DNA of 5,149 bases. Origin: Veillonella sp. (GTDB lineage Bacteria > Bacillota > Negativicutes > Veillonellales > Veillonellaceae). The position numbers and the translations under genes are program-made. Of the stretch, positions 1-5,149 are shown in pieces (the stretch's first letter is position 1; each line of letters begins with the position of its first letter). The DNA is taken from contig DXZL01000112.1 in NCBI GenBank assembly GCA_019419725.1, positions 1 through 5,149 of the forward strand. The letters are read 5' to 3'. The notes under the pieces are model-generated. The model saw only the letters and a list, made by a program, of their open reading frames with translations. It was not told the origin of the DNA and did not search any database.

Positions 1-727
1 AGAAGCTCTTGAAAAAGAAGCAAAACGATTAAATTATAACTGGAAAGAATTGATTACCGATAATCGACTTCAACAGGTTACGAAACAGCTCAAAGCATGT
101 ACAGAAGAAGAAATGTTTGCCGCTTGCGGTTATGGCGGTATTCCTGTAAGCACTGTTCTATTGCGGTTAATTGAACTCTATAAAAAATCTAAAGAAGCAG
201 AAGAGTCTAAACACAGCACTGAACAAATCATTGAGAAACTAAAAGCTCAAGGTCCGAAAACGACCAAGAATGGTACGGGTGTTCTTGTAAAAGGCGAAGC
301 TGGTGTTATGGTGCGTATGGCGAAGTGCTGTAGTCCTGTACCTGGTGACGATATCATCGGTTATATTACGCGGGGCCGTGGCGTATCTATTCATCGTTCT
401 GATTGTACGAGTCTAGGGCATACGCCAGAAGATTTAGAGCGTATGATTGAAGTTTCTTGGGATGGTTCCTCTGGTGAATCTTTCCACGTAGGCATCGATA
501 TCCAAGCTTATGATCGAAATGGTCTGTTGATGGAGGTTATGGCTGTACTTTCAGAATTGAAAATCACCATTACAAACATCAATGCAAAGGTTCAAGAAGA
601 TACTAAAACCGTAAGTATCAATGTAGTTGTTGATATCCGAGATATTTCACAACTTGATTTTGTTATGACTAAGTTGCGTCGTATTCGTGAAGTATATACG
701 GTACAACGTAGTAAAGGAGGGGCTTAA
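1..727 (+). CDS. relA: RelA/SpoT-family (p)ppGpp synthetase/hydrolase, C-terminal part (5' truncated by window edge)
   Basis: This is the regulatory C-terminal part of a long Rel protein, which makes and degrades the alarmone (p)ppGpp in the cytoplasm during amino-acid starvation. The reading frame is open from base 2 to the TAA at 725-727, giving 241 visible residues; the hydrolase, synthetase and TGS domains must lie to the left. Counting from base 2, residues 1-70 are helical. Residues about 95-140 form the conserved Cys-rich/zinc-finger region, with the CC pair at 109-110 (bases 326-331), then GDDIIGYITRGRGV, His131 and Cys135. Residues about 162-236 are an ACT domain (DRNGLL, then the ITNINAKV strand). 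In the family these C-terminal domains contact the ribosome and uncharged tRNA and restrain the catalytic half. An in-frame TTG at 50 is internal, because coding continues upstream. The gene ends in TAATG, overlapping the next start by one base. Whether the enzyme is bifunctional cannot be judged from this part. Confidence 0.95.
   Translation, partial: EALEKEAKRLNYNWKELITDNRLQQVTKQLKACTEEEMFAACGYGGIPVSTVLLRLIELYKKSKEAEESKHSTEQIIEKLKAQGPKTTKNGTGVLVKGEAGVMVRMAKCCSPVPGDDIIGYITRGRGVSIHRSDCTSLGHTPEDLERMIEVSWDGSSGESFHVGIDIQAYDRNGLLMEVMAVLSELKITITNINAKVQEDTKTVSINVVVDIRDISQLDFVMTKLRRIREVYTVQRSKGGA
713..722 (+). promoter_or_regulatory. Strong ribosome binding site for the MBL hydrolase gene
   Basis: An AAAGGAGGGG run lies inside the last codons of rel, with its AGGAGG core at 715-720 and six bases before the ATG at 727. 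It fixes the start of the downstream gene at 727 rather than at the later in-frame ATGs (751 and 757), and supports translation coupled to termination of rel. Confidence 0.85.
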
Positions 728-1362
728 TGAGTGAACAACAATTAGTGCTTATGCGCATGCCATTAGGTCCATTAGGGACTAACTGTTATGTTATCGGAGA
801 TAAAGAGGTAGGAGAAGCTTTCATTATTGATCCTGCTACTGCTGAAGTATTAGAGTCTTTAAAGAAACATGATTTAAAACCAAAGACGATTTTGTTAACC
901 CATGGTCATGGTGATCATATTGGTGGCGTTCAAGATATTGTAGATACATATCATGTGCCTGTATATATTCAAAAGGGTGATGTACCATATTTGGCAGATC
1001 CTGAGTTAAATCTCAGCGCCTATAGCAATCCTACACCCATTAAGGTAAATGCTGATATCATCGAGGTTAAGCAAGGTGACCATATTACATGTGGCGTTAT
1101 TGACCTTGAAGTACTTGAAACGCCAGGTCATACGCCCGGTGGGGTATGTTATTATATGGAAGGCCTTGTATTTGTAGGCGATACACTATTTAGAGATTCT
1201 GTGGGACGTACAGATTTTCCAAATGGTTCTTATGAGACGTTAATGGAATCCATTAAAACGCAGCTCTATAAGTTGCCTGATAATACTATGGTGTATCCTG
1301 GTCATGGGCCGGAAACAAATATAGGTTATGAAAAACAATACAATCCATTCGTTGGAGCGTAG
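727..1362 (+). CDS. Metallo-beta-lactamase-fold hydrolase, glyoxalase II-like
   Basis: This is a complete 211-residue MBL-fold hydrolase of the small glyoxalase II-like type (the YcbL/GloC-like group), probably cytoplasmic since no signal peptide is visible. The N-terminal GPLGTNCYVI strand is typical of the group. Metal ligands are visible as T-H-G-H-G-D-H at residues 58-64 (His59, His61, Asp63, His64), His135 in TPGHTPGG, Asp152 in FVGDTLF, and His193 in YPGHGPET. That is the full set for a dinuclear site. The length fits the short family, which lacks the long C-terminal substrate domain of classical glyoxalase II. Family members hydrolyse thioesters such as S-lactoylglutathione, but the substrate here is unknown, and it may be another thiol ester if the host makes no glutathione. 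The gene starts in a TAATG overlap with rel. In many Firmicutes a similar gene sits between rel/dtd and hemZ/hisS. Confidence 0.9.
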   Translation: MSEQQLVLMRMPLGPLGTNCYVIGDKEVGEAFIIDPATAEVLESLKKHDLKPKTILLTHGHGDHIGGVQDIVDTYHVPVYIQKGDVPYLADPELNLSAYSNPTPIKVNADIIEVKQGDHITCGVIDLEVLETPGHTPGGVCYYMEGLVFVGDTLFRDSVGRTDFPNGSYETLMESIKTQLYKLPDNTMVYPGHGPETNIGYEKQYNPFVGA

Positions 1363-1402
1363 GTTTTATAAAATTTTGTAAGAAGTAAAGGGGATAGTTA
1401 TC
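1363..1402 (+). promoter_or_regulatory. Short fur leader with ribosome binding site; possible weak Fur-box-like motif
   Basis: This 40-base gap is the only real intergenic spacer in the window. It holds a perfect palindrome TTTTATAAAA at 1364-1373 and a ribosome binding site AAAGGGG at 1387-1393, about nine bases before the ATG at 1403. A small inverted repeat GATA-GT-TATC at 1393-1402 abuts the start codon. Extended by the A of the ATG, its right arm GTTATCA matches the Fur-box half ATTATCA at 6 of 7 bases, but the left half matches poorly, so an operator is only a weak guess. TATAAA at 1367-1372 has no acceptable -35 partner 17 bases upstream (TCCATT), so I do not call a promoter. Confidence 0.4.
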
Positions 1403-1894
1403 ATGAATACAACCTTAGAAAAATTAAAAGAACGCATTAAAGACAAAAAATACAAATTGACTACACAACGTCAAACAATTTTACAAGCCTTCATCGATGC
1501 TGATGAAAATCATTTAAGTGCAGAAGACGTATATGTACTTGTAAAAGAAGTGGCTCCTGATATCGGATTGGCTACTATTTACAGAACACTTGATCTCTTC
1601 ACTGAACTTGATTTGTTGAAACGTCTTGATTTCGGCGATGGTCGTAACCGTTACGAATTGAACGACGAAGAGTTTGCTCATTTCCACCATCATTTGATCT
1701 GCGTAAAATGTGGCAAAGTATCCGAGTTTGAAGATGATATGCTTGAAACACTAGAATCCATCATTGCTAAAAAATTGAACTTCCGCACTATCGACCATCA
1801 ATTGAAAGTATATGGTTATTGCAGTGATTGCCAAAATCATATGACTGAAGCAGAACTAGAAAAATTAGAACGTATGGCTCATCACCATGCTTAA
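1403..1894 (+). CDS. fur: Fur-family metalloregulator, Fur (iron-sensing) type
   Basis: A complete 163-residue Fur-family repressor: an N-terminal winged helix (residues about 8-85) with the recognition-helix signature GLATIYRTLDLF, then a C-terminal dimerisation and metal domain. Two CxxC pairs, Cys100/Cys103 and Cys140/Cys143, form the usual structural zinc site. By hand alignment with E. coli Fur, the sensing-site residues His33, Glu81, His88, His90 and Glu101 correspond to His37, Glu85, His95, His97 and Glu108 here. Glu108 falls where peroxide sensors (PerR) carry Asp, and the FGDG-x-x-RY and HFHHHL stretches resemble Bacillus Fur, so iron-dependent Fur is favoured over PerR or Zur. The ATG at 1403 is preceded by AAAGGGG. 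The protein is slightly longer than typical, with a charged C-terminal tail ending in MAHHHA. Its end overlaps the hemZ start by eight bases. Codon choice is more biased to common codons than in hemZ, consistent with good expression. Confidence 0.93.
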   Translation: MNTTLEKLKERIKDKKYKLTTQRQTILQAFIDADENHLSAEDVYVLVKEVAPDIGLATIYRTLDLFTELDLLKRLDFGDGRNRYELNDEEFAHFHHHLICVKCGKVSEFEDDMLETLESIIAKKLNFRTIDHQLKVYGYCSDCQNHMTEAELEKLERMAHHHA

Positions 1895-3314
1895 TGGATA
1901 TCTATATACGGGACCATTACCGCTTGGTTCTGTAGTGGCCCATAATTGTGGTGCTGCAGGACTGTTTTCTGACAAGGTGCATCCAGATGTTATCCTTGAA
2001 GCTCACGAAGTCGATGGATTGTATATCTTAACAGTTACCATTGGTGAGACAGTTCAGACTTTTGAAGGCCCTGTTTCCTCTATGGGACGACGTCAAATAG
2101 GACAAGCTTTGTTAAGCTATTTGCGTGAATATCAAGGTTTGCCAGTTGATGCACCATGGGGGACTATGGTCGGTGTACGCCCTACAAAGCTACTACATAA
2201 ATATATAGATACATATGGCTCTGTCCACGCAGCAACTCGTCACATTAGGGACGAGTTTTCTGTGTCTATGGAAAAGCTTGATATATTGGGTGCCATCGGT
2301 GAGTATCAACGTCCGTTTTTAGCTGATACAGACGATAAAAAGGTGAGTCTCTATTGTGGCATTCCTTTTTGTGACACCCGTTGTGTTTACTGCTCCTTTC
2401 CGTATGGACTCTATCAGGACTATGATGGTAAAAGCCAATTTTTAACTGCCTTAGGCCGGGACATAGAGGATATGAAAACTATTGTTGAATCTTATGGTTT
2501 AACGGTAGATACCCTTTATATGGGTGGCGGTACTCCGACGGTGTTAGGGGATGAAGACTTTCACCAAGTTCTAAAACAGCTGTCTATATTTGTTCCTGAA
2601 GGGCATGAGTTTACTGTAGAGGCGGGGCGACCGGATTCTGTTAATCCTACAAAGTTACGATCTATGCTTGATTTAGGTGTCAATCGTATCAGTATTAACC
2701 CACAAACGATGCAAGATGATATTTTACGTCGCATAGGGCGTGGACATAGTGCACGTGATATTGATGAGTTGTTACAATATGTCAAACATAATACGTCGTT
2801 AGCGGTAAATATGGATTTTATTGCCGGTTTACCAAATCAAACGATGCAAAACATGATAGAGAATATGGATTATGTATGTCAAAATTTGCCGGAAAATGTT
2901 ACAATTCATACGTTAGCATTAAAACGTGGTAGCCCATTGTATTATTTAAATATGCAAGATGATATCCCTGAGGAACATCTCGTGGCAGACATGATACAAT
3001 ATGGTAAAGAGCGTCTAGAAGCGGCTGGCTATGTACCATATTATCTATATCGTCAACAATATATGAGAGGACAGTTAGAGAATATCGGCTATACCTTGTC
3101 TGGCAAAGCGTGCGAGTATAATATTCAGATTATGGAGGAACGACAAAGTATTCTTTCTATGGGACCTGGTAGTTCATCTAAGTGGATGCGGGCCCCTGAA
3201 TATCGTCAATTGAAACAGCATATGCCAAAGGATGTAGATGTTTACCACGCAACGATAGATGCACTATTAGAGAAACGACATAGAATTTGTAAAAAATTTT
3301 GGGAGGTTGTGTAA
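1887..3314 (+). CDS. hemZ: HemZ-type radical SAM oxygen-independent coproporphyrinogen III oxidase homologue
   Basis: A complete 475-residue radical SAM protein of the HemN/HemW/HemZ superfamily. Residues 1-150 are a HemZ-type N-terminal domain ending near WGTMVGVRPTKLLHK (91-105). The 4Fe-4S/SAM motif CDTRCVYC has Cys162, Cys166 and Cys169 and is followed by SFP, without the fourth Cys of HemN. MGGGTPT (212-218) is the SAM-binding glycine motif, with EAGRPD (245-250), then VNRISINPQTM (265-275) and a HemN-like C-terminal part with YRQQYM near 388-393. Length and motif spacing match Bacillus HemZ (about 500 residues). The proposed reaction is anaerobic decarboxylation of coproporphyrinogen III to protoporphyrinogen IX, but the biochemical role of HemZ is less secure than that of HemN, and HemW relatives are heme chaperones. 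The ATG at 1887 lies inside the end of fur with only a weak ribosome binding site, suggesting coupling to fur translation. The gene ends TAATG, overlapping hisS by one base. Confidence 0.85.
   Translation: MLNGYLYTGPLPLGSVVAHNCGAAGLFSDKVHPDVILEAHEVDGLYILTVTIGETVQTFEGPVSSMGRRQIGQALLSYLREYQGLPVDAPWGTMVGVRPTKLLHKYIDTYGSVHAATRHIRDEFSVSMEKLDILGAIGEYQRPFLADTDDKKVSLYCGIPFCDTRCVYCSFPYGLYQDYDGKSQFLTALGRDIEDMKTIVESYGLTVDTLYMGGGTPTVLGDEDFHQVLKQLSIFVPEGHEFTVEAGRPDSVNPTKLRSMLDLGVNRISINPQTMQDDILRRIGRGHSARDIDELLQYVKHNTSLAVNMDFIAGLPNQTMQNMIENMDYVCQNLPENVTIHTLALKRGSPLYYLNMQDDIPEEHLVADMIQYGKERLEAAGYVPYYLYRQQYMRGQLENIGYTLSGKACEYNIQIMEERQSILSMGPGSSSKWMRAPEYRQLKQHMPKDVDVYHATIDALLEKRHRICKKFWEVV
3301..3306 (+). promoter_or_regulatory. 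Ribosome binding site that sets the hisS start
   Basis: GGGAGG lies seven bases before the ATG at 3314, within the last codons of hemZ. An in-frame TTG at 3299 overlaps this site and has no ribosome binding site of its own, so it would add five spurious residues. The protein from 3314 begins MAIRKPRGTQDF, the normal HisRS N-terminus. Confidence 0.88.
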
Positions 3315-4585
3315 TGGCTATTAGAAAACCAAGAGGTACACAAGACTTTTTGCCAGAGCAAATGATAAATTGGCACTATATTGAACAGCGTATGCGTGAA
3401 ATTTGTAAGGTATACGGGTTCAACGAAATTCGCACACCTGCCTTTGAAGATACTAAATTATTTTTGCGTGGCATCGGTGAAACTACAGATGTAGTACAAA
3501 AGGAAATGTACACATTTACTACAGGTGATGATGGTGGCTCTAGCTTTACCTTGCGCCCTGAAAATACAGCATCTGCAGTACGTGCCTACTTAGAAAATAA
3601 AGTATATGGTAAAGAAGGCCTTACAAAATGGTATTACATGGGACCTATGTTCCGTCATGATAAACCACAAGCAGGTCGTTACCGTCAATTCCACCAATTT
3701 GGTGCAGAGGTACTAGGCTCTCAATCTCCAGTTGTAGATAGTGAAGTTATCTGCATGGTTGTACAATTGTTGAAAGACTTTGGCCTTAAGGACCTCAATG
3801 TAGAGGTGAACTCTGTAGGTTGCCCAACATGCCGCCCTGTATATCGTGAAAAATTAATTGAATTCTTTGAACCTAAAAAAGAACAATTATGCAGTGATTG
3901 CCAAGAACGTTTGTATAAAAATCCTTTGCGTATCTTGGATTGCAAAAATGAAACATGTAAATCCTTGTCCGTAGGTGCTCCTGAAATTCACGAACATTTA
4001 TGTGAAGAGTGTCATGATCACTTTGAAGAATTAAAAACTTATTTAACGGCTGCCAATGTGCAATATACATTAAATCCTCGTTTAGTACGTGGCCTTGATT
4101 ATTACACAAAAACAGCATTTGAGGTGCAATATACTCCATTAGGGGCTCAAAGTGCGGTAGCCGGTGGTGGTCGTTACGATGGCCTTGTAGAGGAACTCGA
4201 TGGTCCTCATACACCAGCCATCGGTTTTGCGATGGGCATGGAACGTTTATTATTAGCCCTTGAAAAACAAAACTTATTACCGGAACAAACTGTAGAGCCA
4301 TCTGCATTCGTAGTAGCTCTTGGTGATGCGGCTAAGGTTGAGGCCTTCAAAATTTGCCAAGCATTGCATGATGCATATGTATCCGTTGAAATGGACGGAC
4401 AGGGTAAGAGTATGAAGGCACAATTAAAATATGCTAACAAAATTAATGCAAAATATGTTATCATATTGGGTGATGATGAATTGGCTCGTGGGGAAGCCAT
4501 AATCCGATTCATGGAAACTAGTGAACAAGAAACTGTACCACTCGATACAGTTTCTGAACGTATAACTTCTTTGGTGAAAGGATGA
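3314..4585 (+). CDS. hisS: Histidyl-tRNA synthetase (class II)
   Basis: A complete 423-residue cytoplasmic HisRS, which charges tRNA-His with histidine using ATP. The length is normal for the bacterial enzyme. Visible signatures in order: the KPRGTQD N-terminus; motif 1 region with EIRTPAFE (38-45); RPENTASAVRAY (81-92); motif 2 with GPMFRHDKPQAGRYRQFHQFG (from 110); the histidine-binding motif LVRGLDYYTKTAFE (257-270); AGGGRYDGL (283-291); motif 3 GFAMGMERLLLAL (304-316); and a C-terminal anticodon-binding domain (about 330-423). The insertion region between motif 2 and the histidine motif has four cysteine pairs (170/173, 193/196, 210/215, 230/233) at positions where E. coli HisRS mostly has other residues; they could bind metal. 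The gene overlaps hemZ by one base, so there is no space for a T-box leader directly upstream. The TGA at 4583-4585 is eight bases before the chosen aspS start, the usual Firmicutes hisS-aspS pair. Confidence 0.97.
   Translation: MAIRKPRGTQDFLPEQMINWHYIEQRMREICKVYGFNEIRTPAFEDTKLFLRGIGETTDVVQKEMYTFTTGDDGGSSFTLRPENTASAVRAYLENKVYGKEGLTKWYYMGPMFRHDKPQAGRYRQFHQFGAEVLGSQSPVVDSEVICMVVQLLKDFGLKDLNVEVNSVGCPTCRPVYREKLIEFFEPKKEQLCSDCQERLYKNPLRILDCKNETCKSLSVGAPEIHEHLCEECHDHFEELKTYLTAANVQYTLNPRLVRGLDYYTKTAFEVQYTPLGAQSAVAGGGRYDGLVEELDGPHTPAIGFAMGMERLLLALEKQNLLPEQTVEPSAFVVALGDAAKVEAFKICQALHDAYVSVEMDGQGKSMKAQLKYANKINAKYVIILGDDELARGEAIIRFMETSEQETVPLDTVSERITSLVKG
4577..4582 (+). promoter_or_regulatory. Ribosome binding site for aspS
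   Basis: AAAGGA lies at the end of hisS, eleven bases before the ATG at 4594. This spacing is slightly long. The in-frame ATG at 4582 (an ATGA overlap with the hisS stop) starts on the last base of this site and so has no usable spacing, while the ATG at 4603 is too far away. This makes 4594 the best start. Confidence 0.6.
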
Positions 4586-4593
4586 CAATTAGA

Positions 4594-5149
4594 ATGGAAA
4601 CAATGCAAGGCTTACACCGTACGCACGGTTGTGGCACCATCTCTGAACAAGAGGTAGGTAAAGAGGTCGTATTATGTGGTTGGGTTGAACGCCGTCGTGA
4701 CCACGGTGGTTTGATTTTCTTGGATTTACGTGATCGTTCTGGCGTAGTACAAGTAGTGGCATCTCCAGATCATAACGTGGAATCTTTCCACAAAGCAGAG
4801 GATGTTCGTAACGAATATGTACTTTGTGTACGTGGTAAAATTACAAAACGTGATGAAGCTGCTATCAATCCAAATCTTCCAACAGGTGCATATGAAATGT
4901 ACTGTGAAGAGTTGCGCGTATTGAACTCTGCTAAAACACCTCCATTCTATATCCAAGATGATATTGATGTAGATGAAAATATTCGTTTAAAATATCGTTA
5001 CCTTGACTTACGTCGTCCAGAAATGCAACGTAACTTGATTTTACGTCACAAAGTAACAAAAGCAATGCGCGACTTCTTCGATAGCCGCGATTTCTTGGAA
5101 ATTGAAACTCCAATGCTTACTAAATCTACACCAGAAGGCGCTCGTGACT
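4594..5149 (+). CDS. aspS: Aspartyl-tRNA synthetase, N-terminal part (3' truncated by window edge)
   Basis: The frame is open from 4582 to the right edge with no stop. From the ATG at 4594 it gives 185 complete residues of a bacterial AspRS of roughly 590. The N-terminal OB-fold anticodon-binding domain spans about residues 1-115, with LCGWVERRRDHGGLIFLDLR at 27-46 and SGVVQVV after it. A linker with YRYLDLRRPEMQ (135-145) follows, and the catalytic domain begins with class II motif 1, including FLEIETPMLTKSTPEGARD (167-185). The enzyme charges tRNA-Asp in the cytoplasm. His37, in RRRDHGG, sits where discriminating enzymes such as E. coli AspRS have Leu; His there is associated with non-discriminating AspRS, which also charges tRNA-Asn with Asp. 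Starts at 4582 (four residues longer) and 4603 (three shorter) are possible. The gene follows hisS by eight bases and is surely co-transcribed with it. Confidence 0.95.
   Translation, partial: METMQGLHRTHGCGTISEQEVGKEVVLCGWVERRRDHGGLIFLDLRDRSGVVQVVASPDHNVESFHKAEDVRNEYVLCVRGKITKRDEAAINPNLPTGAYEMYCEELRVLNSAKTPPFYIQDDIDVDENIRLKYRYLDLRRPEMQRNLILRHKVTKAMRDFFDSRDFLEIETPMLTKSTPEGARD

Noticed and set aside
50..52. TTG as a start codon for the first gene
   Set aside because: The same frame is open to base 2 and encodes Rel-like sequence before it; the gene is simply cut by the window edge.
1364..1377. TTTTATAAAA palindrome as a terminator after the MBL hydrolase gene
   Set aside because: It has no GC stem or loop, and transcription must continue into closely spaced genes.
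2561..2785. 74-codon minus-strand open frame inside hemZ
   Set aside because: Shadow of a conserved radical SAM coding region with no independent support.
3288..3301. AAAAAATTTT run near the hemZ end as a programmed frameshift site
   Set aside because: In the hemZ frame it does not form the X-XXY-YYZ heptamer, and hemZ ends normally 11 bases later with its own stop.
3299..3313. TTG start for hisS, five codons upstream
   Set aside because: It overlaps the GGGAGG ribosome binding site that serves the ATG at 3314, and the extra residues are not part of the HisRS N-terminus.
3721..3945. 74-codon minus-strand open frame inside hisS
   Set aside because: Shadow of the HisRS insertion region with no independent support.
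3873..4307. 144-codon open frame on the minus strand
   Set aside because: It lies wholly inside hisS, whose protein is fully recognisable. The translation has no recognisable domain and no ribosome binding site was evident.
4207..4608. 133-codon open frame on the minus strand over the hisS-aspS junction
   Set aside because: Antisense shadow of the HisRS C-terminal domain, with low-complexity Ser/Ala-rich composition and no family resemblance.
4726..5113. Two minus-strand open frames (76 and 60 codons)
   Set aside because: Both are antisense to aspS, which is open across the whole stretch and matches AspRS throughout.
1..5149. Search for RNA genes, insertion sequences, CRISPR repeats, phage or defence genes
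   Set aside because: Nearly every base is accounted for by six conserved housekeeping genes. I saw no direct repeat series, terminal inverted repeats or tRNA-like sequence.

Overview
The window is a compact, one-directional stretch of ordinary chromosomal genes. All six genes are on the + strand, and the only untranslated gap of any size is 40 bases. The protein set and order (Rel, metallo-beta-lactamase-fold hydrolase, Fur, HemZ-type radical SAM enzyme, HisRS, AspRS), the moderately AT-rich sequence and the strong AGGAGG-type ribosome binding sites point to a Firmicutes-lineage bacterium. The style resembles the Negativicutes (Veillonella or a relative). That assignment is inference from sequence style and recalled gene order, not from a database search.

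Layout: 1-727 is the C-terminal part of a long RelA/SpoT-family (p)ppGpp synthetase/hydrolase, covering the helical, Cys-rich zinc-finger and ACT regions; the gene enters from outside the window. At 727 (one-base overlap) starts a 211-residue glyoxalase II-like MBL hydrolase. After 40 bases comes a Fur-type iron regulator (1403-1894). It overlaps by 8 bases a HemZ-type radical SAM oxygen-independent coproporphyrinogen oxidase homologue (1887-3314). That gene overlaps hisS by one base (3314-4585). Last is aspS (from 4594), which runs off the right edge.

The tight spacing (TAATG junctions at 727 and 3314, an 8-base overlap at 1887, 8 bases between hisS and aspS) suggests one transcription unit with translational coupling. 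I see no terminator and no convincing promoter inside it. Functionally it joins the amino-acid starvation response (Rel), two tRNA synthetases, an iron regulator and an iron-sulfur/heme-related enzyme.

Nothing here looks like a mobile element, CRISPR array, RNA gene or undescribed system. The points worth a second look are: Fur inside a stringent-response/tRNA-charging operon and coupled to hemZ; no room for a T-box leader directly upstream of hisS; four cysteine pairs in the HisRS insertion region; a His in AspRS at the position associated with non-discriminating enzymes; and no dtd gene next to rel.
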